A DNA stretch of 64,000 nt from assembly GCF_003885045.1 (NCBI RefSeq), contig NZ_RHJS01000002.1:434001-498000 (forward strand), given 5' to 3'. The notes under the pieces are model-generated. The model worked only from the letters and a program-made list of their open reading frames with translations, did not search any database and was not told the DNA's origin. Position numbers and translations under genes: made by a program. The stretch's first letter is position 1; the number at the start of each line of letters is the position of its first letter. Shown in pieces: positions 8,120 to 17,020 of the stretch. This DNA comes from Schaedlerella arabinosiphila (GTDB lineage: Bacteria; Bacillota; Clostridia; Lachnospirales; Lachnospiraceae).

Positions 8120-8569
8120 TCAGATGTGTACCTTGAAGATTGCCTTTTTTATGGTTTCTGATTTTTCGGCGGCAACGGCCGTGCGGTGGGCGTCGCTTGG
8201 AAAGCAGATCAGGAAATCCCCGCTTTTGAGTACAACGGAGCTGTTCTTAGGGCCATCCATGGGAAGAAAATCATCCGCCGGCACGTAGTCCTTCACATCC
8301 ATATCCTGGATAAAATTCAGGTCGATCTGTTCGGTGCCGTCCAGCATCAGGTGGATGTCCAGGTATTCCCGATGGGCCTCCCAGAAACGTTTTTCTGCCT
8401 CTACGGTCTGATACTCAACGATGTTGACAAAGAGACGTTTTCCGTCAATCTCATGGCTTCCTTTTTCATAGGCTTTCAGGTCGTGCGAGCCTGCGTAATC
8501 GAAGCATTCCTTAACTGCGTCTTCCAGGAATGCGTATTCTTTTAAATTCTGTATATTTCCGAATATCAT
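8120..8569 (-). CDS. yhcH: YhcH/YjgK/YiaL family protein (sialic acid operon)
   Basis: This 149-residue single-domain beta-sandwich protein has the family signatures WEAHREYLDIHLMLDGTEQI and FLICFPSDAHRTAVA, whose Glu and His residues are thought to coordinate a metal. E. coli YhcH (NanQ) has been linked to sialic acid anomer interconversion, which fits the operon context. The ATG at 8569 follows AGGAGAAC; the frame extends 14 codons further upstream, but that part is not conserved. A second paralogue lies at 45687-46142 beside an ABC sugar importer, so the family is used twice in this window. Confidence 0.85.
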   Translation of the reverse strand: MIFGNIQNLKEYAFLEDAVKECFDYAGSHDLKAYEKGSHEIDGKRLFVNIVEYQTVEAEKRFWEAHREYLDIHLMLDGTEQIDLNFIQDMDVKDYVPADDFLPMDGPKNSSVVLKSGDFLICFPSDAHRTAVAAEKSETIKKAIFKVHI

Positions 8570-8678
8570 ATCTGTTCTCCTGTTCTTCGGGCAGACCGCT
8601 GCAGGCCGCACCCTGATCAGGTACGTCCTGCAACGATGGACTCATGCCCGGGTATTTTGTAAAGATGGGTTCGGTTTT

Positions 8679-10181
8679 CTATTTGAAGACCGTTGTGTTG
8701 GGCGCCGGTACGGAGGTATCGCCTGTCATCTTCCGGGAAATGATACTTGCCGGGATCCCCACTGCCAGAGATACCGCGATGGATATCAGGGAGTAGGACC
8801 AGATGGATACCGAGCCTGCCGGAGCAAAATACTTGATCCCTACCATCACAGCGGATGCCGCGATAAATGCCAGTGTTGCGCCGAAGGTATTTGCCACCTT
8901 GGTAAATGCGCCCAGGATGAAGGTTCCGATGAGGATTCCGAGTACCAGTCCCATGAATCCGTTGAACCATTCGTATGCGGACTTCACGCCGCCGTTTGCC
9001 AGTACCATGGATACGATGATGGAGAAAATACCTACGATCAGGGATACGTACTGGCCGATCTTGGTCTGTGTCTCAAAGCTTAATTCTTTCTTGGTAAGCC
9101 TTGCCTGGATGTCCAGGGTCCAGCTTGCGGCTACAGAGTTCAGCCCGGTTGACAGGGTGGACTGGGATGCCGCGTAGATCGCTGCAAGGAGCAGGCCGGT
9201 GATTCCGACCGGAAGCTCAAACGCGATGTAGGACGCGAAAATCTGATCCTGCGCCGCTGCCGGTGGAAGGGTATTCTGCTGATAGAACACATAGAGTCCG
9301 GTTCCGATCAGGTAGAATACGGTGGCGATAAAGATGGAAAGAGCTCCGTTGGTCAGCATCATTTTGTTTAACTTCTTCGTATCTGTCGTGGTCGTGAAAC
9401 GCTGTACGATATCCTGGCTGGATACATAGGAGCCCATGGTGTTGAAGCCCGCGCCTACGATCATGATGAATACGCTGTCTTTTAAGATATTGATGTCAAA
9501 TATGGGCTGGTCTACTGCCAGGAATTTGTGGTCTGCGGCAAATGCACCGAAGATCGCTCCGATTCCTCCGTCAATGTGTGCCAGAAGGAATACCAGAGCA
9601 AAGGTGACGCCGATGAGCAGTACGGAGCCCTGGATAAAGTCGGTCCAGAGTACGGATTTCAAGCCGCCGGTGTAGGAATAGATGATCGCGATCACACCCA
9701 TGATGATGATCAGCAGGTTGACGCTGATTCCGGTCAGGCTTCCCAGTACCATACAGGGCAGGTACATGATGATGGACATACGCCCTACCTGGTAAATGAT
9801 AAACATAACCGCGCCCAATACGCGGAGCCCCTTGCTTTCGAACCGCAGCTCCAGATAATGATAGGCCGTATCAATATCCAGCTTGCTGTAGATCGGCAGG
9901 AAAAACTTGATGGTCAGCGGGATGGCAAGCAGCATACCGAGCTGTGCGAACCACATGATCCAGGTTCCCGCATAGGAATTTCCTGCAAGCGACAGGAAAG
10001 ATATGGGGCTTAACAGGGTTGCGAAGATGGATACGGAAGTCACCCACCAGGGCACGGTGCCGTCACCCTTGAAATATTCTTTTCCCTTCATTTCTCTCTT
10101 TGCGAAGTGAAGGCCTGCGAACAGGACTGCAGCCAGATACACAACTAAAATAACCAGATCTATCATTGTAAAACCTTGCAT
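8679..10181 (-). CDS. Sodium:solute symporter (SSS family), probable sialic acid transporter
   Basis: This 500-residue membrane protein has about 13 hydrophobic helices. SSS-family features include the N-terminal helix MIDLVILVVYLAAVLFAGLH, the WWVTSVSIFATLLSPISFLS segment in TM2, and GGLKSVLWTDFIQGSVLLIG in TM5-6. SSS carriers of this kind (SiaT/NanT type) bring in N-acetylneuraminate with Na+. The assignment to sialic acid rests on its place between nanA and yhcH. The ribosome binding site AGGAGGAG is immediately upstream of the ATG at 10181. Confidence 0.88.
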   Translation of the reverse strand: MQGFTMIDLVILVVYLAAVLFAGLHFAKREMKGKEYFKGDGTVPWWVTSVSIFATLLSPISFLSLAGNSYAGTWIMWFAQLGMLLAIPLTIKFFLPIYSKLDIDTAYHYLELRFESKGLRVLGAVMFIIYQVGRMSIIMYLPCMVLGSLTGISVNLLIIIMGVIAIIYSYTGGLKSVLWTDFIQGSVLLIGVTFALVFLLAHIDGGIGAIFGAFAADHKFLAVDQPIFDINILKDSVFIMIVGAGFNTMGSYVSSQDIVQRFTTTTDTKKLNKMMLTNGALSIFIATVFYLIGTGLYVFYQQNTLPPAAAQDQIFASYIAFELPVGITGLLLAAIYAASQSTLSTGLNSVAASWTLDIQARLTKKELSFETQTKIGQYVSLIVGIFSIIVSMVLANGGVKSAYEWFNGFMGLVLGILIGTFILGAFTKVANTFGATLAFIAASAVMVGIKYFAPAGSVSIWSYSLISIAVSLAVGIPASIISRKMTGDTSVPAPNTTVFK

Positions 10182-10208
10182 AGATTCTCCTCCTTTTTCT
10201 CATTCGCT

Positions 10209-10240
10209 GCCGGCACAAGGATATGCATTACCGTGCCGGC
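10209..10240. repeat. Hairpin between nanA and the symporter gene
   Basis: GCCGGCAC and GTGCCGGC form an 8-bp stem around a 16-nt loop. There is no T-run, so this may be an mRNA stability element inside the operon. Confidence 0.4.
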
Positions 10241-10307
10241 TATAGATATTATCCTCTGCAGAAAGTCTGCCGGAGCAGGCTTCCTGCATTTTCTCTGTAG
10301 TGCCGGC

Positions 10308-11228
10308 TTAACAGCCATATTCCGCCTTCGCATTCTGGATCATCTGTGCTGCTTCTTTGACTACTTCCGCGTCGCTCTCGATCAGGGAAGCCAGAGGCGC
10401 CCTTACGCTGCCCAGTTCCAGACCTTCGTTCTGCTTTAAGACCGCTTTGATGATGCCGTACATATTTCCGTGTCCGGAGCACAGCTTATAGATGATCTCA
10501 TTGACTGTATACTGGAGCTTCCGTGCCTGTTCCATCTCATTTGCCTTCACCAGGGCTTCCAGCTTTAGGAACAGCTCCGGCATTGCGCCGTAGGTTCCGC
10601 CGATGCCGCCTTCCGCACCGATGGCAAGGCCGCTGATAAACTGCTCGTCGGGACCGTTGAAAATGATGTAATCCTCACCCGCGGCCTGCTTGAACATCTG
10701 GATATCCTGTACCGGCATGGATGAATTTTTCACGCCGATGACGTTCGGGTTTCTGCGCATTTCGGCAAACAGTCCCATCGTCAGGGCTACGCCTGCGAGC
10801 TGGGGGATGTTGTAGATCACAAAGTCTGTATTCGGTGCGGCGGAGCTGATATCATTCCAGTATTTTGCAATGGCATGCTCTGGCAGACGGAAATAGATCG
10901 GGGGGATGGCAGCGATGGCGTCTACGCCCAGGCTCTCCGCATGCTTCGCCAGTTCCATACTGTCCTTGGTGTTGTTGCATGCCACATGGTTGATCACGGT
11001 GAGTTTGCCGTCAGCGGCTTTCATGACATTTTCCAGGACGATCTTCCGGTCTTCTACACTCTGGTAAATGCATTCTCCGGACGAACCATTGACATAGACG
11101 CCCTTCACGCCTTTTTCTACAAAATATCTGGTCAGTGACTGTACGCCCTCGGGGCTGATATTTCCGTTCTCGTCGTAGCAAGCGTAAAATGCGGGGATGA
11201 CTCCTTTGTATTTGTTAAGATCTCTCAT
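10308..11228 (-). CDS. nanA: N-acetylneuraminate lyase (DapA superfamily)
   Basis: This 306-residue TIM-barrel class I aldolase cleaves N-acetylneuraminate to ManNAc and pyruvate. The key features are all present: the pyruvate-binding GSSGE at residues 48-52, the catalytic tyrosine Y139 in DFVIYNIP, and the Schiff-base lysine K167 in IGVKNSS. Together with the flanking nanE, kinase and symporter the assignment is firm at the pathway level. Dihydrodipicolinate synthase is the main alternative but fits the operon poorly. An AAGGAGAAA ribosome binding site precedes the ATG. Confidence 0.92.
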   Translation of the reverse strand: MRDLNKYKGVIPAFYACYDENGNISPEGVQSLTRYFVEKGVKGVYVNGSSGECIYQSVEDRKIVLENVMKAADGKLTVINHVACNNTKDSMELAKHAESLGVDAIAAIPPIYFRLPEHAIAKYWNDISSAAPNTDFVIYNIPQLAGVALTMGLFAEMRRNPNVIGVKNSSMPVQDIQMFKQAAGEDYIIFNGPDEQFISGLAIGAEGGIGGTYGAMPELFLKLEALVKANEMEQARKLQYTVNEIIYKLCSGHGNMYGIIKAVLKQNEGLELGSVRAPLASLIESDAEVVKEAAQMIQNAKAEYGC

Positions 11229-11257
11229 GATTTTTCTCCTTTTTTAATGTGGATGCA

Positions 11258-11269
11258 GAAAACGTTTTC
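11258..11269. promoter_or_regulatory. cre-like palindrome upstream of nanA
   Basis: GAAAACGTTTTC is a perfect 12-bp palindrome 30 bp upstream of the nanA start. It resembles the core of CcpA catabolite-responsive elements (TGNAANCGNWNNCA) with one mismatch at each outer position. Confidence 0.45.
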
Positions 11270-11465
11270 CAACTGTGCGGCTGCACGAATTTTGCGAACT
11301 GATCAATGGGTTGGAACTCTGTTTACGTTTTTCTGCTGTTTTGCATTGCGATATATAAAAAAATTATCTGGTACAGTATTTTGCCGGATTGAATCTGTCA
11401 TTCAGCCTGGCATGGTTCCGTCACATTTTTTGCCTGGTAAATGTTGTTGACGGATCAGCACTGCC

Positions 11466-12155
11466 TCAGACTTCCAACCCTTCAGCAAATGATTTCGTAA
11501 TGAGCTGGGGCCTTGTGATGCATGAGCCTACGACAACGCAGAAGGCTCCAAGATCGATGACCCGGCGCGCCTTTTCCGGTGTGTTGATGTTGCCCTCCGC
11601 AATGACCCGGTGCTTCACGTTGGCGAGGATCTCCCGGATGATCCGGAAATCGTCTGCCTCGATCTGGTCTCCCTTGCTCTGGGGGGTGTAGCCTACCATG
11701 GTGGTTCCGATAAAGTCGAATCCCAGCTCGTCCGCATGGAGAGCTTCCTCAATGGTCGAGCAGTCCGCCATCCAGAGCTGATCCGGGTAGCGTTCCTTTA
11801 CCTGGTGAAAGAAATCATCCAGCGTCAGATTGCCGGGACGCAGGCCGCCGGTCGCGTCCAGGGCGATGATCTCCGGTTTGACCTCCATCAGCTCCTCCAC
11901 CTCTTTCATGGTCGGAGTGATGTAAATGCTGCTGTCCTCATAGTCTCTTTTTACGATTCCGATGACCGGAAGGTCTACCTGCGACTGGATCTCACGGATG
12001 TCCTCCCGGGTGTTGGCGCGGATCCCCATTGCGCCCCCTTCTTTTGCGGCCAGCGCCATCCTTCCCATAATAAAGGAAGAATGCAGCGGCTCGTGGGGAA
12101 GAGCCTGGCACGAGACGACCAGCTTCCCTTTTAGTTGTTCCACACATTCCCTCAT
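11466..12155 (-). CDS. nanE: N-acetylmannosamine-6-phosphate 2-epimerase
   Basis: This 229-residue TIM barrel of the NanE family converts ManNAc-6P to GlcNAc-6P. Visible landmarks are LVVSCQALPHEPLHSS at the N-terminus, the catalytic-lysine strand PVIGIVKRDY (K69), TMVGYTPQSKG in the middle, and the C-terminal phosphate-binding VIAEGNINTP and GAFCVVVGSCITRP. It is the first gene of the leftward nan operon and follows a well-formed promoter at 12230-12257. NagA and NagB, needed to finish the route to fructose-6P, are not in this window. Confidence 0.93.
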   Translation of the reverse strand: MRECVEQLKGKLVVSCQALPHEPLHSSFIMGRMALAAKEGGAMGIRANTREDIREIQSQVDLPVIGIVKRDYEDSSIYITPTMKEVEELMEVKPEIIALDATGGLRPGNLTLDDFFHQVKERYPDQLWMADCSTIEEALHADELGFDFIGTTMVGYTPQSKGDQIEADDFRIIREILANVKHRVIAEGNINTPEKARRVIDLGAFCVVVGSCITRPQLITKSFAEGLEV

Positions 12156-12229
12156 AGACTTACTCCTTTCATCTCATAGAATGTTGATGAATCCGCCCTT
12201 TCGGGCTTTGTTTATCGCTTCTGATATTC

Positions 12230-12257
12230 AGTATAGCATTGAAGAAAATATTTTCAA
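12230..12257 (-). promoter_or_regulatory. Predicted sigma-A promoter of the nan operon with overlapping palindrome
   Basis: On the minus strand TTGAAA (12257-12252) and TATACT (12235-12230) are spaced by 16 bp. The spacer carries the imperfect palindrome TTGAAAATATTTTCTTCAA, a candidate operator for the operon's RpiR regulator. Confidence 0.6.
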
Positions 12258-12605
12258 TAGATACACATGGTTCTGAAAGTTCTTTCGTTCTTTTCAAAAA
12301 AGGACGCAATTTGATAGAAAATTCAGATGTGTTTTTGGGCAGATTGCACAATCCCAGGTTACTTCTTTCTGACTTTGAAAATACCTGTAAGTTCAAAACG
12401 GGGGTTTGCCGCTTCGGTTCAGTTTATGCATACCTGAAAAGTATATGGATTTGGAGAGGATTTATTCGTGTGCGAAAATAGATCGAGGGAAAGGGTTCGA
12501 TATTTTATTGCAGTAAAAGGAAAATTGAAGCTGTCTTTTCCTGCTGCGATAGAGTATAATTATAACTGTCCAGAGCAGGGCTGCGGCGGAGAGGAGGAAG
12601 CGGCA

Positions 12606-14207
12606 ATGGGAAAAATATTTAATGTGAGTGGGGACTGCAAACCGAATCTGCACTATATGGTAGATATCAGTGAGCGCCTTCGAAAGATAAAAGAGCTTGT
12701 AGACAGAGGAGAATATTTTTCGATTCACCGTGCACGGCAATATGGGAAGACCACAACCTTGCGGGCATTAAAGAGATATCTGCAGGAAGAGTATATTGTA
12801 CTCAGCCTGGATTTTCAAAAACTGGATGCGGCAAAATTCGAGAATGGAAATATGTTTTCGCTGGCATTTGCGTCTTACTTTATTCGTTTGCTGAGGAGAG
12901 AATGTGCAGACAGAACAGATGAAATGGAGGAACAATTGAACGAACTGTGGGAAATAGTATGCAAAAGCCACAGGACATTTACTTTGTTTGATTTGTTTGG
13001 ATATCTAAGCCAGATCTGCGGGGCGGCAGAGCAGCCGATCGTCATGTTGATTGATGAAGTGGACAGTGCTGCAAATAATCAGGTGTTTTTAGACTTTCTG
13101 GCACAGTTGAGAGGATATTATATAGACCGGGATGAAATGCCGATTTTCCAGTCTGTGATTCTGGCTGGAGTATATGATATAAAGAGTCTGAAGTTAAAAA
13201 TACGCATAGAAACAGAACATCAGACAAATAGTCCGTGGAATATTGCGGCAGATTTTGATATCGACATGAGCCTGCCTGAAAATGGGATTGCGGGAATGCT
13301 GGAAGATTATGAGCAGGATAACCGGACAGGGATGAATGTTCGGGAATTGGCGGCTTTGATATACGAATATTCATCCGGGTATCCGTTTCTCGTATCCAAA
13401 ATCTGTAAGCTGATCGATGAAAAAACAGCAGGCAGCCGGGAATTTCCGGATAAAAATTCGGCATGGACCAGGGAAGGATTTTTGGCGGCAATTCGGATGC
13501 TTCTTCAGGAGGAAAATACGTTGTTCGAGTCTCTCGACAATAAGCTGATTGATTTTCCGGAGCTGAAGCAGATGCTGCAGGATTTGTTGCTGAAAGGCAG
13601 GATGGTCGAATATGTGCCCGGAGATACGGGGATACGGATGGCTGTCATGTTCGGATTCGTTACATTGAATAACGGGATTGCCGTCGTTTCAAACCGGATA
13701 TTTGAAACACGGCTTTATAATGGATTTCTTGCGGAAAAGGCCAGGCAAATAGAGATTTCACAGATTGCCGCGAATGAGAAGAACCAATTTATTGTCAGTG
13801 GACAACTGGATATGGAACGGGTTCTTCAAAGGTTTGTCAGTCACTATTCGGAGCTGTTCGGGGCGTGTCATGAACATTTTCTGGAAGACAATGGGCGCTG
13901 TATCTTCCTGCTTTATATGAAACCAATTATCAATGGAACGGGAAATTACTACATCGAGTCAAAGACAAGGTCGAACAGGCGCACAGATTTGATTATTGAC
14001 TTTTGCGGAGAGCAAAAGATCGTGGAACTGAAGATCTGGCATGGGGAAGAGTACAACCGGCGGGGAGAGGCACAGCTTTCGGAATATCTGGAAGAATATC
14101 ATCTGAAACGGGGCTATATGGTCAGCTTCAACTTTAATAAAAAAAAGCAGATCGGCGTCAACAAGATTGTATGCGGCGATAAAGTATTGATAGAGGCGGT
14201 TGTCTGA
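12606..14207 (+). CDS. AAA ATPase with C-terminal PD-(D/E)XK nuclease-like domain
   Basis: This 533-residue protein has an AAA-ATPase-like N-terminal half, with a Walker A variant at residues 43-50 (ARQYGKTT) and Walker B IVMLIDEVDS near residue 150. The C-terminal 80 residues carry a restriction-endonuclease-like signature (RRTDLIIDF then IVELKIW, D461, E474, K476). This architecture matches the widespread predicted AAA-ATPase/DUF1703 proteins of gut bacteria, whose biological function is not established. The ATG at 12606 follows GGAGGAAG; the frame extends 46 codons upstream without family-like sequence. It is monocistronic with its own terminator. Confidence 0.8.
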   Translation: MGKIFNVSGDCKPNLHYMVDISERLRKIKELVDRGEYFSIHRARQYGKTTTLRALKRYLQEEYIVLSLDFQKLDAAKFENGNMFSLAFASYFIRLLRRECADRTDEMEEQLNELWEIVCKSHRTFTLFDLFGYLSQICGAAEQPIVMLIDEVDSAANNQVFLDFLAQLRGYYIDRDEMPIFQSVILAGVYDIKSLKLKIRIETEHQTNSPWNIAADFDIDMSLPENGIAGMLEDYEQDNRTGMNVRELAALIYEYSSGYPFLVSKICKLIDEKTAGSREFPDKNSAWTREGFLAAIRMLLQEENTLFESLDNKLIDFPELKQMLQDLLLKGRMVEYVPGDTGIRMAVMFGFVTLNNGIAVVSNRIFETRLYNGFLAEKARQIEISQIAANEKNQFIVSGQLDMERVLQRFVSHYSELFGACHEHFLEDNGRCIFLLYMKPIINGTGNYYIESKTRSNRRTDLIIDFCGEQKIVELKIWHGEEYNRRGEAQLSEYLEEYHLKRGYMVSFNFNKKKQIGVNKIVCGDKVLIEAVV

Positions 14208-14210
14208 AGA

Positions 14211-14256
14211 AAGGCAGGACAAAAAAAGTATATCTTTTTTTGTCCTGCCTTTTTTG
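14211..14256 (+). terminator. Intrinsic terminator after the AAA ATPase gene
   Basis: The arms AAGGCAGGACAAAAAAAG and CTTTTTTTGTCCTGCCTT pair perfectly and are followed by a T-run. Confidence 0.85.
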
Positions 14257-14377
14257 GAGGGTACAAAAAAGTCTAAATATGAGAATAAATCTGGATAATT
14301 AAACGAAAGTTTTTCCTCGTTCTTTCTATTATAATGTACTCAAGATCAAGAGAAAAAGAAAAGGAGAACAAAAAGCT

Positions 14378-15298
14378 ATGAAATTAGGATTTGTAAGTGC
14401 GATTCTGGACACATGGACGTATGAGGAAATGATGGATTTTGCATCTGACCATGGATTCGAATGTGTGGAAGTGGCATGCTGGCCGCAGGGGAAGGCGGAG
14501 AGAAGATATGCGGGCGTAAGCCACATTGACGCGGAGCGTGTACTGGAGGATGATACATATGCTGCGCATATCACGGACTACAGCAAAGAAAAGGGCGTGC
14601 AGATTTCTTCTCTTGCATATTATCCCAATACCATGGACGGAAATCTGGAGAAACGTGAGGCGGCTGTGTCTCATCTGAAAAACCTGATCAAGGCGAGCCA
14701 TAAGCTCGGAATCGGCATGGTGACCACATTTATCGGAAGGGATCAGACAAAGAATATCGAGGAAAACCTGGAACTGGTGAAAGAGGTTTGGCCGTCCATC
14801 ATCAAAACAGCGGAAGAGAATGATGTGAAGATTGCCATCGAGAACTGCCCCATGCTCTTCGGACCGGATCAGTGGCCGGGCGGACAGAACCTGATGACCA
14901 CTCCGAAGATCTGGAGACAGGTATTTGAGATTCTGAACAGCGACAACCTGGGAATCAACTATGACCCGTCCCACTTTGTATGGCAGATGATCGACTATAT
15001 CAAGCCGATCTATGAATTTAAGGACAAGATTTTCCACGTACACTACAAGGACATCAAGGTTTATCCGGACCGCCTGAACGACTGCGGCATCATGGCATAT
15101 CCGCTTGACTTCATGTCACCGAAGCTTCCGGGACTGGGAGATGTGGACTGGGGCAAATATGTTTCTGCGCTGACGGACATCGGCTATGACGGATGCACCT
15201 GTATCGAAGTCGAGGACAAGGCATTCGAGGGAACCAAGGAGAAGGTGGAAGATTCCCTTGTACTGAGCCAGAGATATCTGCGGAATTTTGTCATCTGA
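14378..15298 (+). CDS. Sugar phosphate isomerase/epimerase-like TIM barrel
   Basis: This is a 306-residue xylose-isomerase-like TIM-barrel protein. Probable divalent-metal ligands are on the usual strands: E in KIAIENCPM, D and H in LGINYDPSHFVW, H in FHVHYKDIK, and E in CTCIEVED. The family includes isomerases, epimerases, dehydratases and the lyase-type subunits that act on 3-keto-glycosides, so sequence alone does not give the reaction. It is followed by two Gfo/Idh/MocA oxidoreductase genes, the same pairing seen again at 21-23 kb. The ATG has a strong AAAGGAG site with a leader very similar to those of the oxidoreductase at 15508 and the YhcH gene at 45687. Confidence 0.83.
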   Translation: MKLGFVSAILDTWTYEEMMDFASDHGFECVEVACWPQGKAERRYAGVSHIDAERVLEDDTYAAHITDYSKEKGVQISSLAYYPNTMDGNLEKREAAVSHLKNLIKASHKLGIGMVTTFIGRDQTKNIEENLELVKEVWPSIIKTAEENDVKIAIENCPMLFGPDQWPGGQNLMTTPKIWRQVFEILNSDNLGINYDPSHFVWQMIDYIKPIYEFKDKIFHVHYKDIKVYPDRLNDCGIMAYPLDFMSPKLPGLGDVDWGKYVSALTDIGYDGCTCIEVEDKAFEGTKEKVEDSLVLSQRYLRNFVI

Positions 15299-15309
15299 TG
15301 TTACGATTT

Positions 15310-15393
15310 GTTACTGTGAATAGTAACTACGATTTACAGTCGTATCAAAAATAATCCTTTCTTTTTTATCCTGCCTTCGTATGAGGGCAGGAC
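15310..15393 (+). other. Two short hairpins in the isomerase-oxidoreductase spacer
   Basis: GTTACT/AGTAAC (15310-15327) and CCTGCC/GGCAGG around 15372-15393 form small stems. Downstream, at 15435-15451, GTTTCC/GGAAAC precedes a TATAAT at 15456-15461. This is a candidate promoter and operator for the next gene, though no good -35 box is visible. Confidence 0.35.
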
Positions 15394-15507
15394 ATAGCTA
15401 AAATATCATATAAAAACAGGACAATTGAAGGAATGTTTCCTTTGCGGAAACAACTTATAATAGAATCAGCGAAAGCGGAACAGTAAAAACAAAAGGAGAA
15501 CAAAACA

Positions 15508-16620
15508 ATGAGCAAATTGAGAGTAGCAATCGTTGGATGCGGCGGTATCGCAAATCAGAAGCATATGCCTTCGATCAAGGCGAATGAGGACAAGGCTGTT
15601 ATGGTAGCGTTCTGTGACATCATTCCGGAGCGGGCGGAGAAGGCATGTAAAGAATATGGTGCAGAGGGCGCAAAGGTTTACACAGATTACAAGGAGATGC
15701 TGGCGGATACGAGCATCGAGATCGATGTGGTTCACGTATGTACCCCCAACGTGGCGCACTGCCCGATCACGGTTGCTTCCTTTGAGGCAGGCAAGCATGT
15801 GATGTGCGAAAAGCCTATGGCGCACAATACCGAGGACGCCCAGAAGATGCTGGACGCATGGAAGAAATCCGGCAAGAAATTTACCATCGGTTACCAGAAC
15901 CGTCTCCGTGACGATACCCAGACGCTGCATGCTTCCTGTGAAGCAGGGGAGCTTGGGGATATCTACTTTGCAAAGGCACATGCGCTGAGAAGAAGAGCGG
16001 TTCCTACCTGGGGCGTATTCCCGAACAAGGCGCTGCAGGGCGGCGGTCCGCTGATCGACATCGGAACCCATGCGCTGGACATTACACTGTGGATGATGAA
16101 CAACTACGAGCCGGCTTCTGTATCCGGACAGGTATTCTACAAGCTGGGACGCCAGGCGGACGGCCCGGAAGGAAATGTATTCGGCCCATGGGATCCGGAG
16201 ACATTTGAGGTAGAGGATTCCGCATTTGGTCTTGTAAAGATGAAAAACGGAGCGACCATTTATCTGGAAGCATCCTGGGCGCTGAACGTGCTGAAGTCCA
16301 TGGAAGCATCCACCACACTGTGCGGAACCAAGGGCGGAGCTGAGATCCATCACGGCGGAAGCTATCCCCAGGACGAGCTGATCTACAACACGGTAGAGCA
16401 CAACCAGTTGATGGAAAAGACCATCTCCCCGGCAGGCGTGGTAGACTTCTTCGAAGGCGGCGCGGCAGCAGAGGCAGTGAGGGAGCAGGAGCAGTGGCTG
16501 AACGCGATCATTAACGACAGCGAGCCTCTTGTAAAACCAGAGCAGGCATTTGTAGTGACTCAGATCCTGGAGGCAATCTACAAATCCGCGGAGACTGGGA
16601 AAGAGGTATACTTTGACTAA
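15508..16620 (+). CDS. Gfo/Idh/MocA family oxidoreductase
   Basis: This 370-residue NAD(P)-dependent dehydrogenase has an N-terminal Rossmann fold (residues about 1-125, VAIVGCGGIANQKHMP) ending in the diagnostic CEKPMAHN. The C-terminal substrate domain carries the conserved GGGPLIDIGTHALD, whose Asp and His are the usual catalytic pair. Family members oxidise a sugar or cyclitol hydroxyl, often at C3. It closely resembles the oxidoreductase at 22043 (both have WGVF or YGVY, GPWDPE or GPWDPD, VEDSA or VEDTA). The general type recalls DgpA-like enzymes that oxidise C-glycosides, but substrate is not proven. The start follows AAAAGGAG. Confidence 0.87.
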   Translation: MSKLRVAIVGCGGIANQKHMPSIKANEDKAVMVAFCDIIPERAEKACKEYGAEGAKVYTDYKEMLADTSIEIDVVHVCTPNVAHCPITVASFEAGKHVMCEKPMAHNTEDAQKMLDAWKKSGKKFTIGYQNRLRDDTQTLHASCEAGELGDIYFAKAHALRRRAVPTWGVFPNKALQGGGPLIDIGTHALDITLWMMNNYEPASVSGQVFYKLGRQADGPEGNVFGPWDPETFEVEDSAFGLVKMKNGATIYLEASWALNVLKSMEASTTLCGTKGGAEIHHGGSYPQDELIYNTVEHNQLMEKTISPAGVVDFFEGGAAAEAVREQEQWLNAIINDSEPLVKPEQAFVVTQILEAIYKSAETGKEVYFD

Positions 16621-16626
16621 AGTAAG

Positions 16627-16966
16627 GAACAGCAGCACTCTGTGAAAGCAGATCGTGCAAGCAAGCTTGCAAAGAGCTGTTTTTACAGAGTGGTATTGGG
16701 CGGGACGCCCAATCAGTCTCAGACAGGAGCTGCGAAAGCAGCGGATAGTCTGCGAAGCAGACGAGTCTGAGACCTGCAGTTCCAGACGGATGAGAAGAAC
16801 AGCAGCACTCTGTGAAAGCAGATCGTGCAAGCAAGCTTGCAAAGAGCTGTTTTCACAGAGTGGTATTGGGCGGGACGCCCAATCAGTCTCAGACAGGAGC
16901 TGCGAAAGCAGCGGATAGTCTGCAAAGCAGACGAGTCTGAGACCTGCAGTTCTGGACGGATGGGAA
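16627..16966. repeat. Two tandem copies of a 170-bp highly structured repeat
   Basis: Unit 1 is 16627-16796 and unit 2 is 16797-16966, differing at about five positions; an 11-bp start of a third unit follows at 16967. Each unit contains stacked inverted repeats: CACTCTGTGAAA with TTTCACAGAGTG, the palindrome GCAAGCTTGC, TTGGGC/GCCCAA, GTCTCAGAC/GTCTGAGAC and GTCTGC/GCAGAC. Some differences keep pairing (C to T in an arm opposite G) or fall in loops. The repeat lies between two oxidoreductase genes of the same direction. No coding function is apparent. Confidence 0.8.
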
Positions 16967-17020
16967 GAACAGCAGCAAGCTTTAAAACAGAAACTTCGTA
17001 AATCGGAAAGGAAGAAAATA

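Noticed and set aside
12239..12481. 80-codon ORF between nanE and the AAA ATPase gene
   Set aside because: No ribosome binding site, and it overlaps the nan promoter; nothing recognisable in the translation.
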